DNA of 10,669 bases, taken from Deltaproteobacteria bacterium (GTDB lineage: Bacteria > Desulfobacterota > Desulfobacteria > Desulfobacterales > JAFDCJ01). Numbering within the stretch: position 1 is the first letter of the stretch; every line of letters starts with the position of its first letter. The stretch spans positions 1-10,669 of the forward strand of contig JAFDDW010000131.1 in the NCBI GenBank assembly GCA_019310665.1. The letters are read 5' to 3'. This document shows, in pieces, positions 1-6,345 of the stretch. Below the pieces are notes generated by a model that saw nothing but the letters and a program-made list of their open reading frames with translations, made no database searches and was not told the DNA's origin. Both the position numbers and the translations under genes were made by a program.

Positions 1-784
1 ACTCAATCACACCAGCCGGCCAAATTATGATCTCAGCTCGCTAAGAGCCGGTCTTATCGCCGGAATGATCGCACCGGAGGGCCTGATTTCCCGGGTGGAA
101 GAAGAGATGAATATTTATCTGACATCCTTTTGGGGAGCATCTGAAGTCGGCCCGGGACTGGGAACCATGTGCCCCTATCCGTCGCCCCTGAATATCAGGG
201 AAAAATATATCGGTCGGCCAATTGCCGATACCCGTATGAGGGTGGTGGATCCGTCAACTCATGAAGAGCTGGAAGACGGACGGATCGGGGAGTTAACCCT
301 GAGCGGGTGGCATGTTATGAAGGGCTACTGGAAAAATTCTGAGGAGACTCGCAGACAAACTATCGATGGATGGCTATTTATGGGAGATCTGGCTTCCAGG
401 GGAAAAGACGGCTACCTCAAAATTTATGGGCGCACAAAGGACATAGTCAATCGCGGGGGCTATAAAATTAATCCCCATGAACTCGAATGCCTGGTTGCTG
501 ATCATCCCAAAGTTGAACAGGTTTGCATCGTCGCCACCCCCAACCCTGTTTTAGGCGAATCGATTTGTGCCTGTGTGATCCCCATCGCAGGTCAAACGAT
601 TACTCTGGGGGAAGTTCGTACTATGATGAAAGACAAATTGGCCCCGCATAAACTACCCGATGAGCTTTGTATCATGGATGATTTCCCCAAACTTTCCGGT
701 GGCGTAAAGATTAAAAAATTCGGCCAGGGCGGTCTGGCGCAACTGGCGGAAAAAGACGAAAATAGACAAAAATATCGAAAATAA
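1..784 (+). CDS. AMP-forming acyl-CoA ligase, C-terminal part (5' end outside window)
   Basis: The reading frame is open from base 2, so the ATG at 65 is internal and the true start lies upstream. About 260 residues are visible: the end of the large adenylating domain and the whole mobile C-terminal domain of the ANL superfamily. The SFWGASE segment (bases 125-145) stands where the usual YG-TE motif sits. GDLASRGKDGY (383-415) followed by IYGR is the ribose-binding Asp and hinge region. DIVNRGGYKINPHELE is the A8 loop. GGVKIKK near the end carries the expected catalytic lysine (codon 707-709). The family activates a carboxylate to an acyl-AMP and then to the CoA thioester in the cytoplasm. 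The substrate cannot be assigned; neighbouring uptake and PaaK-like genes suggest an organic or aromatic acid. It converges on the minus-strand genes with a gap of about 40 bp and no obvious terminator. Confidence 0.93.
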   Translation, partial: LNHTSRPNYDLSSLRAGLIAGMIAPEGLISRVEEEMNIYLTSFWGASEVGPGLGTMCPYPSPLNIREKYIGRPIADTRMRVVDPSTHEELEDGRIGELTLSGWHVMKGYWKNSEETRRQTIDGWLFMGDLASRGKDGYLKIYGRTKDIVNRGGYKINPHELECLVADHPKVEQVCIVATPNPVLGESICACVIPIAGQTITLGEVRTMMKDKLAPHKLPDELCIMDDFPKLSGGVKIKKFGQGGLAQLAEKDENRQKYRK

Positions 785-826
785 GCGGATCTGCGCATTC
801 CCACAAAAAAATAATTCAATTACACA

Positions 827-1006
827 CTATTCTATCTCCATAATGTCGGATACATTTATTTCGAGCATTTTCAAGCTTGCCAGTATACGAACCGTATTTC
901 TGGCCAGAGAGGGGAAATCCTTTCCCATACGATCTAATTCCTCGGCCGCTTTCTTCATCAATACAATTTTATCGTTGATTGCATTCAAATCTATCCGGGG
1001 GTTCAT
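827..1006 (-). CDS. Small acidic/helical protein of unknown function, downstream of PaaK-like ligase
   Basis: A 59-residue frame starting MNPRIDLNAI and ending VSDIMEIE. I chose the ATG at 1006 over the two upstream in-frame GTG codons because GAGG (1015-1012 on the minus strand) sits five bases before it, overlapping those GTGs. The frame begins 9 bp after the stop codon of the PaaK-like gene, so the two are almost certainly cotranscribed and probably translationally coupled. The composition is helical, with no Cys, no signal peptide and no membrane segment. Residues around 15-45 (KIVLMKKAAEEL, FPSLARNTVRILASLKMLEI) have the heptad-like hydrophobic spacing of a small helical bundle. I do not recognise a named family. 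Its position suggests an accessory or stabilising partner of the ligase, but that is inference. Confidence 0.72.
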   Translation of the reverse strand: MNPRIDLNAINDKIVLMKKAAEELDRMGKDFPSLARNTVRILASLKMLEINVSDIMEIE

Positions 1007-1015
1007 CACCACCTC

Positions 1016-2320
1016 TTATTTTTCGGCTTTTGGCTTTCTCAAATCCTTGAAACGTTTGGCTTTGACCTCGTATCGGGGAAGGGTATCGCAGCCGCAGATT
1101 TCAATGTCATAGCGCAAATTGGTTTTTAATCGAAGTTGGTCGGCCAACTCGGATTCAATCAACCGGCATTGGTCCTGGGCCTCATCCAACACTTCCACCT
1201 TGAGCTGAATGCGCTCGGCATCGCCGACTTTATCCACGATTACTTCGTATTCATCGCCCAGGCCGTCAACACTGCGAACGACTTCTTCAATGGCGGATGC
1301 GGCCCGGCCCACCACGCCGCCCTTAATCAACCTGGCGCTACGTCCGCAGGCACATGGTTCGGCCGCCCATTCGATGACATCTTTGGAGTCAAAGCGCACA
1401 CAGGGCTGGGCCTGGCGATCCAGAGCGGTAATGATCATCTTGCCGCGGTGGCCCGGCTCTTCAATGATCTCGCCGGTTTCTATATCTTCGATCTCCACCA
1501 GAAAAAGAGCTTCATTGACATGCATCCCGCCCGGCTGCGCGGTGCACTCAAATGACCAGGCGCCGATCTCGGTCGCTCCGGCATGATCATACACTTTGGC
1601 ATTCCAGGCATCTTCCAGGCGCTTTTTGGTGCTGGGGATGCTGGCACCGCACTCGCCGGCACAGGTGATCTTGTTGATGGTCAATTGGGACGGATCGATG
1701 TCCATTTTCGCGCGTGCCGTCTCTGCCATCCCCAAAATATAGGTCGGCGTGCCCATCATGGCAGTGGCCTGTAATTCCTGGATTTTGAGAATACGGGCCT
1801 TGGTATCCAGCACACCACCCGGGATCACTTCACAACCGATTTTTTCAGCCGCATAGTGCCCGGCCCAAAACGCCACGAAAATGTTATAGCCAAAGGGGAT
1901 AAACACGCGATCCCGGGGGCGGTAGCCCTGGGCCCAGAGAATATAGGACCAGCACTCCATCCACCATTCCCAGTCCTGCCAGGTATCCGGCTGATAGACG
2001 GGCTGACCGGTGGTGCCGCTGGTCTGCCGGAATATCGTGACCTCTTCCAGGGGAACACAGAGGGCATCGCCGTAGGGAAACGGGTCCTTGCCCTGAATGT
2101 CCCGCATCATGGATTTTTCTACGGTGGGAATCCGGCAGATATCTTCAAAGGAACGGATATCATCCGGTTTGATGCCGGCATCATCGTAGAGCTTGCGGTG
2201 GAACTTGGAGCGATCGTAGGCCCATTGAAAGATCTTGCGGAACTTTTTAAGCTGCAGCCGACGAATTTTTTCCCGCGGCAATGTCTCCAGCACAGGGTTC
2301 CAATACATTGGATCAGCCAT
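1016..2320 (-). CDS. Phenylacetate-CoA ligase (PaaK)-like AMP-dependent ligase
   Basis: The 434-residue length is normal for the PaaK family. Visible landmarks: QTSGTTG at residues 99-105 (ATP/phosphate loop), YDHAGATEIG at 244-253 (adenine/substrate motif), RFDSKD at 309-314 (ribose-binding Asp), CACGR at 323-327 (the CxCGR signature typical of PaaK-type enzymes), and LPRYEVKAKRFKDLR near the C-terminus with the likely catalytic Lys420. The family makes an aryl-acetyl or related aryl-CoA from acid, ATP and CoA in the cytoplasm. Many PaaK paralogues act on other acids, so the substrate is open. The start ATG at 2320 is preceded by AAGGA about nine bases upstream. It lies downstream of the TRAP operon on the same strand, separated by 471 bp of repeats, and upstream of a 59-residue gene. 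Transporter and ligase together suggest uptake and CoA activation of one carboxylate. Confidence 0.92.
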   Translation of the reverse strand: MADPMYWNPVLETLPREKIRRLQLKKFRKIFQWAYDRSKFHRKLYDDAGIKPDDIRSFEDICRIPTVEKSMMRDIQGKDPFPYGDALCVPLEEVTIFRQTSGTTGQPVYQPDTWQDWEWWMECWSYILWAQGYRPRDRVFIPFGYNIFVAFWAGHYAAEKIGCEVIPGGVLDTKARILKIQELQATAMMGTPTYILGMAETARAKMDIDPSQLTINKITCAGECGASIPSTKKRLEDAWNAKVYDHAGATEIGAWSFECTAQPGGMHVNEALFLVEIEDIETGEIIEEPGHRGKMIITALDRQAQPCVRFDSKDVIEWAAEPCACGRSARLIKGGVVGRAASAIEEVVRSVDGLGDEYEVIVDKVGDAERIQLKVEVLDEAQDQCRLIESELADQLRLKTNLRYDIEICGCDTLPRYEVKAKRFKDLRKPKAEK

Positions 2321-2374
2321 TTTGTGTCATCCTTAAGGGGACTATGCTTCTAATTGATATCTGATGGCAAATTA

Positions 2375-2430
2375 ATAGCGCATAGCGCAGAGAGCATGGC
2401 GCATAGGGCATAGCGCATAGAGCATTGAGC
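2375..2430. repeat. Degenerate heptamer array, ATAGCGC-type, 8 units
   Basis: Eight consecutive 7-bp units in perfect register: ATAGCGC twice, then AGAGAGC, ATGGCGC, ATAGGGC, ATAGCGC, ATAGAGC, ATTGAGC. The unit ends GC throughout and position 1 is always A. It begins about 55 bp upstream of the PaaK-like start codon. It is the ligase-proximal member of the repeat cluster in the gene-free stretch 2321-2791. Bases 2431-2490, between this and the next array, show nothing recognisable. Confidence 0.85.
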
Positions 2431-2490
2431 AAACGCGCTTTCATCCAAACACTATACCGTTTAATCTTGTAAACTCACGGCGCTGCACAT

Positions 2491-2535
2491 CAACTCAAAC
2501 AACTCAATCAACCCTATAAACTCAATAAACACGAG
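2491..2535. repeat. Degenerate 9-bp array, CAACTCAAT-type, 5 units
   Basis: The stretch divides cleanly into nine-base units: CAACTCAAA, CAACTCAAT, CAACCCTAT, AAACTCAAT, AAACACGAG. The last unit is degenerate and runs into the next array. The unit length differs from the 7-bp arrays on either side, so this is not simply a decayed copy of them. Confidence 0.65.
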
Positions 2536-2642
2536 CAATCCGAAATCCGAAATCTAAAATCCACAATCGAAGGACCCGCAAGTCATCCTATCAATCTTTT
2601 CAATCCCAAATCCCCAATCCGACATCCCAAATCGAAAGACCC
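2536..2642. repeat. Degenerate heptamer array, AATCC-type, two blocks with a shared end
   Basis: Block one (2536-2570) reads CAATCCG, AAATCCG, AAATCTA, AAATCCA, CAATCGA. Block two (2601-2635) reads CAATCCC, AAATCCC, CAATCCG, ACATCCC, AAATCGA. The core is ATC with variable flanks. Both blocks end in the same longer phrase, AATCGAA-R-GACCCG, so the whole segment appears to have been copied as a larger unit. Between the blocks, 2571-2600 is non-repetitive. Confidence 0.75.
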
Positions 2643-2790
2643 GTAACTCGTAACTCGTAACCCGTAACACGCAACTCGTAACCCGCAACGCGTAACCCGC
2701 AACCCGTAACCCGCAACCCGCAACCCGCAACGCGTAACCCGTAACCCGCAACCCGCAACCCGTAACCCGCAACCCGCAACGCGCAATCCG
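2643..2790. repeat. Heptamer array, G(T/C)AACCC-type, 21 units
   Basis: Twenty-one uninterrupted 7-bp units with no indel. Variation is almost confined to position 2 (T or C) and position 6 (C, T, A or G); the last unit, GCAATCC, also has T at position 5. On the minus strand this reads GGGTTAC or GGGTTGC over and over. The last unit ends at 2789, two bases from the dctM stop codon (2794-2792). Because 7 is not a multiple of 3, more than one minus-strand frame stays open here and gives peptides such as LRVAGCG; I treat those as artefacts. Runs of consecutive CCC units at 2692-2726 and 2734-2775 give G3-N4 spacing on the minus strand. Confidence 0.95.
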
Positions 2791-2791
2791 T

Positions 2792-4105
2792 CTAGTACAT
2801 CAAATTAGGTAAAAACAAAATAATCTGGGGAACGAAAATCAGAATAACTATACCCACAACGACTGCAATCAAAAACGGTAAGATGCCCTTGAAAATGGAT
2901 TCCAGCGGGACGCCGCCGATAACGCTCTCGGCCACCCCGTACACCACATAAACATTGATTCCCACAGGCGGTGTGATCACCCCCATCTCGGTGACCATCA
3001 CGATAATGATACCGAACCAGATAGGGTCGTAGCCCAGATCGGTGACAATCGGGAAAAATATCGGAATGGTCAGCATCACGAGCGCCAGGGCATCCATAAA
3101 ACATCCCCCTATAAAATAAACCAGAACGATCATGCCCATGATCATATAGGGGGGCAAATCGAAGCCCCCGATCCAGGAAGCAATGTTAAACGGAATTCGG
3201 GTGATGGCCAGGAATTTGCCAAAGACAACCGCACCGGCGATCAATAACAAAACCATACATGAGGTGCGCAAGGTTTCATAAAGAGATTTGACAAACCCCT
3301 GCCAGGTAATCTGCCGCCTGATCAACGAAACCACCAGAACACCGAAGGCACCCACAGCGGCCGCCTCGGTCGGGGTGAAAAACCCGAAGAAAAGGCCGCC
3401 CATTACCAGACCAAATACGGCCAGGGTATCGATCAGACCGGTAAGGGATCGAATTTTCTCCTTCCAGGTAAACGATTCACCCGGCGGGCCTTGCTCCGGA
3501 GAAAAGCGGCATAAGATATATATTGATATAATAAACAGGATGGTGACGAATATGGCCGGAATTATTCCGGCCACAAACAACTTGCCGATGGATTCTTCGG
3601 TCAAAACCCCATACACGATCAGAACAACGCTGGGCGGCATAATCATACCCAGACCGCCACCCGATGCCACGGAACCGGTTGCCAGCTCATCAGCGTATTT
3701 ATAACGTTTCATCTCCGGCAATCCCACCGTTGCCATGGTGGCCGCTGTGGCCGGGCTGGATCCGCAGACAGCCCCAAAAGCCGTGCAGGCCGACACCGTC
3801 GCCATGGCCAGTCCCCCCCGGATGCTGCCCAGGAACTTATAGGCCGTGTCGTATAACCGGCTGCTGATGCCGCTGTTAAACGCCAGCTGGCCCATGAAAA
3901 TAAAAAGCGGTATGGTAGTCAGTCCGTAGGAAGAAAAAACATCGTAGATATTTCTGGAAAGAAGATTGAGCCCCCCTTTGAAGGAAATCATGATGCTGAA
4001 GCCCAGAAAACCGATCAGGGTCATGACGTAGGCCACCGGCATCCTTGAGAAAAAGATAAGGACCATCACAGCAATACCGATGATGCCGATCGTAGTGGGG
4101 CTCAT
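2792..4105 (-). CDS. dctM: TRAP transporter large membrane subunit DctM
   Basis: The 437-residue, almost wholly hydrophobic protein has the usual DctM length and roughly a dozen predicted membrane segments. Family landmarks: GSSPATAATM at 115-124, GGGLGMIMPP at 149-158, TPTEAAAVGAFG at 244-255, and TEMGVITPPVG at 372-382, the two helical-hairpin regions that carry substrate and sodium. It is the transport channel of a tripartite ATP-independent periplasmic system in the inner membrane. Its ATG overlaps the dctQ stop as ATGA (4105-4102), with no good ribosome-binding site of its own, so translation is probably coupled. The stop codon is followed within two bases by the 21-unit heptamer array. 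TRAP systems of this type import carboxylates; the exact ligand is not readable. Confidence 0.96.
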   Translation of the reverse strand: MSPTTIGIIGIAVMVLIFFSRMPVAYVMTLIGFLGFSIMISFKGGLNLLSRNIYDVFSSYGLTTIPLFIFMGQLAFNSGISSRLYDTAYKFLGSIRGGLAMATVSACTAFGAVCGSSPATAATMATVGLPEMKRYKYADELATGSVASGGGLGMIMPPSVVLIVYGVLTEESIGKLFVAGIIPAIFVTILFIISIYILCRFSPEQGPPGESFTWKEKIRSLTGLIDTLAVFGLVMGGLFFGFFTPTEAAAVGAFGVLVVSLIRRQITWQGFVKSLYETLRTSCMVLLLIAGAVVFGKFLAITRIPFNIASWIGGFDLPPYMIMGMIVLVYFIGGCFMDALALVMLTIPIFFPIVTDLGYDPIWFGIIIVMVTEMGVITPPVGINVYVVYGVAESVIGGVPLESIFKGILPFLIAVVVGIVILIFVPQIILFLPNLMY

Positions 4106-4587
4106 TTAGATTTTAACTTTCTGATATTATTAATGACATCTCTTAGAATAATCAACGTGAACGTCAGCAGGCAGAGCGCCGTCACATAAATGACGACATG
4201 CTCGGGAAACTCAAGACTCATGGAAACTTCGCCCGATGCTTTCATGGTATTGGCATAAAGCGTCATCCGCCAGGTAACGATGGCAAACAAAATTAAGCTG
4301 ATAATTCCAGTACAAATATCAATGAGGGTCTGGGTTTTCTCGGAAAACAACCGCACGAGAATCTCCACGCCGATATGACCTTGGACCTGATGGGTATAGG
4401 GCATGGCCATGACCACGGCCAGGGTGGCCATAAAACCCACAATTTCCACCGACCCGAAAATGGGATGGCCAAAGGCACGTCCGACTACATCGACGCAGGT
4501 CAACAGCATCATTCCTACCAGGCAGCCGGCACCCATGATTTTCATTTTATCCAGAACCCACTGGACGATTTTCCAAAAAAAAGCCAT
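4102..4587 (-). CDS. dctQ: TRAP transporter small membrane subunit DctQ
   Basis: A 161-residue protein with four hydrophobic segments at about 15-37, 48-66, 86-108 and 128-148, the normal DctQ topology. VDVVGRAFGHPIFGSVEIVGF in the N-terminal half matches the conserved DctQ region, where the Arg and Glu are typical. It pairs with DctM in the inner membrane to form the transport unit. The start at 4587 has no convincing Shine-Dalgarno sequence (the upstream bases are TTTGCAGC), so initiation is expected to be weak. It is separated from dctP by 160 bp that contain a strong terminator, and it overlaps dctM by four bases. Both features suggest much lower DctQM than DctP output. Confidence 0.93.
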   Translation of the reverse strand: MAFFWKIVQWVLDKMKIMGAGCLVGMMLLTCVDVVGRAFGHPIFGSVEIVGFMATLAVVMAMPYTHQVQGHIGVEILVRLFSEKTQTLIDICTGIISLILFAIVTWRMTLYANTMKASGEVSMSLEFPEHVVIYVTALCLLTFTLIILRDVINNIRKLKSK

Positions 4588-4624
4588 GCTGCAAATCTAT
4601 TCTATTTTGTGGTCAGAGGCAATT

Positions 4625-4637
4625 GGGGCGAAGCCCC
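4625..4637. other. Short GC hairpin upstream of dctQ
   Basis: GGGGC-GAA-GCCCC is a perfect five-pair stem with a three-base loop, 38 bp upstream of the dctQ start codon on the dctQ side of the terminator. No T-run follows it. It may protect the 5' end of a processed dctQM message or hinder dctQ translation; the role is inference. Confidence 0.5.
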
Positions 4638-4701
4638 ATAAGCGCAAATTTATTTAGTAAATGTTCACACGCTGCATTCATGCCATACGGGGTTGGTTTA
4701 A

Positions 4702-4739
4702 GAAAAAATCGGGTGGGTCCGTCTATATGGACCCACCCG
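4702..4739 (-). terminator. Intrinsic terminator/attenuator between dctP and dctQ
   Basis: On the minus strand, an 11-pair perfect stem (CGGGTGGGTCC paired with GGACCCACCCG, 4739-4710) with an eight-base loop is followed directly by GATTTTTTCTT. The GC-rich stem plus T-run is the classical rho-independent signal. It lies 8 bp after the dctP stop and about 120 bp before dctQ, inside the operon. The expected effect is that most transcripts end after dctP and a fraction read through into dctQM. This fits the known need for excess binding protein over membrane subunits. Confidence 0.9.
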
Positions 4740-4747
4740 CCAAGCAT

Positions 4748-5770
4748 CTACTGCAAACTGTTCAGGGTTTTGATGGTGAAGTCAACGATCTCGGTGCCTT
4801 TGAAGCCCTTTTTGTTCATATTGGCTTTGTAATCTTCGATGATCGGCGCGACTGCTTTCCGCCACCGTTCACCTTCTTTGGCATCAAGCCCGATAATTTC
4901 ACCGCCCTGGTTCAGGAAAAAGACAATGCCTTTGGCATCGCTGGTGTCCCAGGCCTCAGCGTGTTTGTCAATCCATTCCATGTTGATCTGCTCGATGATT
5001 TTTTGGTTGGCGGCCGATATGGAATTCCATTTATCCTTGTTCATGACCACAAAAAAAGAAGTGGTATAGGCGGCTGTAAAATCAGCGGTAGCATACCGGG
5101 TGACCTCTCCCAGCTTCCAGCCTTTGTTGGCCTCAAAAGGATAAACCGCACCATCTACCACGCCTTTTTGAAGCATTTGGTAGGTTTCCGGCATGGGCTT
5201 GGAAACCGGCGTGCCGCCCAGGGCCTTGACCACCAGCGCGCTGGTGCCATGTCCCCTGAACTTGAGCCCTTTCATGTCCTCCATCTTGCGTACCGGCTTG
5301 CTTTTAGTGTGGATGAGGCCCGGTCCATGGGCATGCAGATACATCACCTGGGTATCCATAAACTCTTTGGGCATAAATTTTTTATAGACCGCATTGATAA
5401 CTTTGGTGGCCACCGTACCGCTGGTATATCCCAGGGGCAGATCAACGGCCGCCGTCACCGGAAATCGACCGCGGGTATAAGCTAAAACAGAAAACCCGAC
5501 ATCCGATATCCCTTCCACCACGCCGTCATAAACCTGTCGGGCCTTGGTCAATGTCTGGCCGGGAAAATATTCCACCACGACTTGTCCGTTGGTGCGATTT
5601 TCCACTTCTTGGCACCAGGCCTCAGCCAGTTTGCTCTGGATATGTCCGGGTGGAAAAAAATTGCTGTAGGTAAGTTTAATGGTACCGGCGTCAGCGGTTG
5701 TGAAACCGATAAAACCAAACGCCAACCCAACGCAGAGGACTAACATAAATGCAATAAGTTGTTTTTTCAT
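4748..5770 (-). CDS. dctP: TRAP transporter periplasmic substrate-binding protein DctP
   Basis: A 340-residue protein with a Sec signal peptide: MKKQ start, hydrophobic core about 5-22, and a likely cleavage after Ala28 (TADA-GTIKL). The mature protein starts with the family's typical IKLTYSNFFPPGHIQSK strand and helix. GLKFRGHG with Arg172 matches the position of the conserved arginine that clamps the ligand carboxylate. DGAVYPFEANKGWKLGEV at 206-223 is the usual second-lobe region. The protein captures substrate in the periplasm and delivers it to DctQM. A strong ribosome-binding site (AAAGGAGG) lies eight bases upstream of the ATG. It is the first gene of the operon, with several dyads upstream and a terminator after it. 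The ligand is likely an organic acid; no closer assignment is supported. Confidence 0.95.
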   Translation of the reverse strand: MKKQLIAFMLVLCVGLAFGFIGFTTADAGTIKLTYSNFFPPGHIQSKLAEAWCQEVENRTNGQVVVEYFPGQTLTKARQVYDGVVEGISDVGFSVLAYTRGRFPVTAAVDLPLGYTSGTVATKVINAVYKKFMPKEFMDTQVMYLHAHGPGLIHTKSKPVRKMEDMKGLKFRGHGTSALVVKALGGTPVSKPMPETYQMLQKGVVDGAVYPFEANKGWKLGEVTRYATADFTAAYTTSFFVVMNKDKWNSISAANQKIIEQINMEWIDKHAEAWDTSDAKGIVFFLNQGGEIIGLDAKEGERWRKAVAPIIEDYKANMNKKGFKGTEIVDFTIKTLNSLQ

Positions 5771-5804
5771 TGTGCCTTCCTCCTTTCTGTGCTCGGGGGT
5801 TAGT

Positions 5805-5819
5805 GGTCAAAAAATGACC
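5805..5819. promoter_or_regulatory. Dyad GGTCA-N5-TGACC in the dctP leader
   Basis: A perfect 5+5 bp dyad around an A-run (T-run on the transcribed strand), ending 35 bp upstream of the dctP ATG and just outside its ribosome-binding site. Size and position suit a repressor operator or a leader hairpin. I cannot name the regulator. Confidence 0.4.
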
Positions 5820-5855
5820 GAAGATGGTTCAACATTTTTCGGATAGATCTCCCAA

Positions 5856-5870
5856 CCCGGATAAACCGGG
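5856..5870. promoter_or_regulatory. Dyad CCCGG-ATAAA-CCGGG in the dctP leader
   Basis: A perfect five-pair GC stem with a five-base AT loop, about 85 bp upstream of dctP. On the minus strand it would form a small stable hairpin at or near the 5' end of the transcript. No T-run follows. It may be a leader structure or a binding site. Confidence 0.35.
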
Positions 5871-5875
5871 AAAAT

Positions 5876-5941
5876 GGCCACAAAGGCATAAAGCAAAACT
5901 GTTTGCTAAAATTTATCTTTGTGTTTTGGTGTCTTGGTGGC
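5876..5941. repeat. Inverted pair of degenerate 8-bp repeats around a hairpin
   Basis: The right arm reads TCTTTGTG, TTTTGGTG, TCTTGGTG (5916-5939), three 8-bp units. The left arm (5880-5895: CACAAAGG, CATAAAGC) carries units of the same type in the opposite orientation. Between them AGCAAA-actg-TTTGCT (5892-5907) is a six-pair hairpin. The whole is an imperfect 66-bp dyad upstream of dctP. A further GCCACAAA at 5953-5960 repeats the left-arm start. Confidence 0.6.
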
Positions 5942-6001
5942 GAAAATGTTTTGCCACAAAATGTATAAAAATAATTGCTAAGGGCCTATAGTGGTTAACA
6001 C

Positions 6002-6020
6002 ATAGCTACTTAATAGCTAT
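6002..6020. promoter_or_regulatory. Dyad ATAGCTA-N5-TAGCTAT
   Basis: A perfect 7+7 bp inverted repeat with a five-base centre, AT-rich and 19 bp long, in the region shared by dctP and the hotdog gene. The layout is typical of a dimeric repressor operator. The target and regulator are unknown. Confidence 0.4.
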
Positions 6021-6050
6021 TTGGTATGGCGTCAATGAAAAATTCGGAAT

Positions 6051-6099
6051 TTATACCGCTTTCCATAATTATGTCCCGAAATACGGAATTGCGGTATAA
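6051..6099. repeat. 49-bp inverted repeat, TTATACCGC ... GCGGTATAA
   Basis: Nine-base perfect arms (6051-6059 and 6091-6099) flank 31 bp of AT-rich sequence. The phrase CGGAATT occurs beside the left arm (6045-6051) and again inside (6084-6090). This could be a hairpin or the core of a small non-autonomous intergenic element. The ATTGCGGTAT at its right end recurs once at 6832-6841, after the hotdog gene. Confidence 0.5.
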
Positions 6100-6345
6100 G
6101 TGGTTGTAGATACGATACCTGACCTGAAATTCGATGAGTCATCAAGGTGTAAGGCGGAATCTTCCAACATGTCAAGTGATTTCTATCTTGCTGACAAAGC
6201 CGCTTTACGGCATAACACATTAGAATAAATAAAAAGGCGGACTTGATACCACCAATCTTTATGATATAGAGCACTGTAGATACCTGATTTTCTCAGAATA
6301 AAGAAATGCTTAGTTTGTAACTATTTCTAACGATGGAGGCGGACA

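Larger units (their letters stand above)
5771..6345. other. Intergenic region between divergent dctP and hotdog gene
   Basis: 575 bp with no credible gene. It must hold promoters for dctP (leftward) and the thioesterase (rightward), but I cannot fix -35/-10 boxes with confidence. It carries dyads at 5805-5819, 5856-5870 and 6002-6020, an 8-bp repeat dyad at 5876-5941, and an inverted repeat at 6051-6099. The phrase TGTAGATACCTGA at 6275-6287 recurs at 6105-6122 with a duplicated GATAC inserted. An 80-codon minus-strand frame (6274-6032) has no ribosome-binding site and runs through the inverted repeat; I do not call it a gene. Confidence 0.7.

Noticed and set aside
1136..2353. Several plus-strand frames opposite the PaaK-like gene
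   Set aside because: They are antisense shadows of a well-supported minus-strand coding region with clear family motifs.
2554..2786. Two minus-strand frames of 72 and 67 codons with LRVAGCG-type repeated peptides
   Set aside because: They exist only because a 7-bp repeat without stops leaves several frames open. No ribosome-binding site and the same words in both frames.
6032..6274. 80-codon minus-strand frame upstream of the hotdog gene
   Set aside because: No ribosome-binding site, it reads through the 49-bp inverted repeat, and no domain is recognisable.
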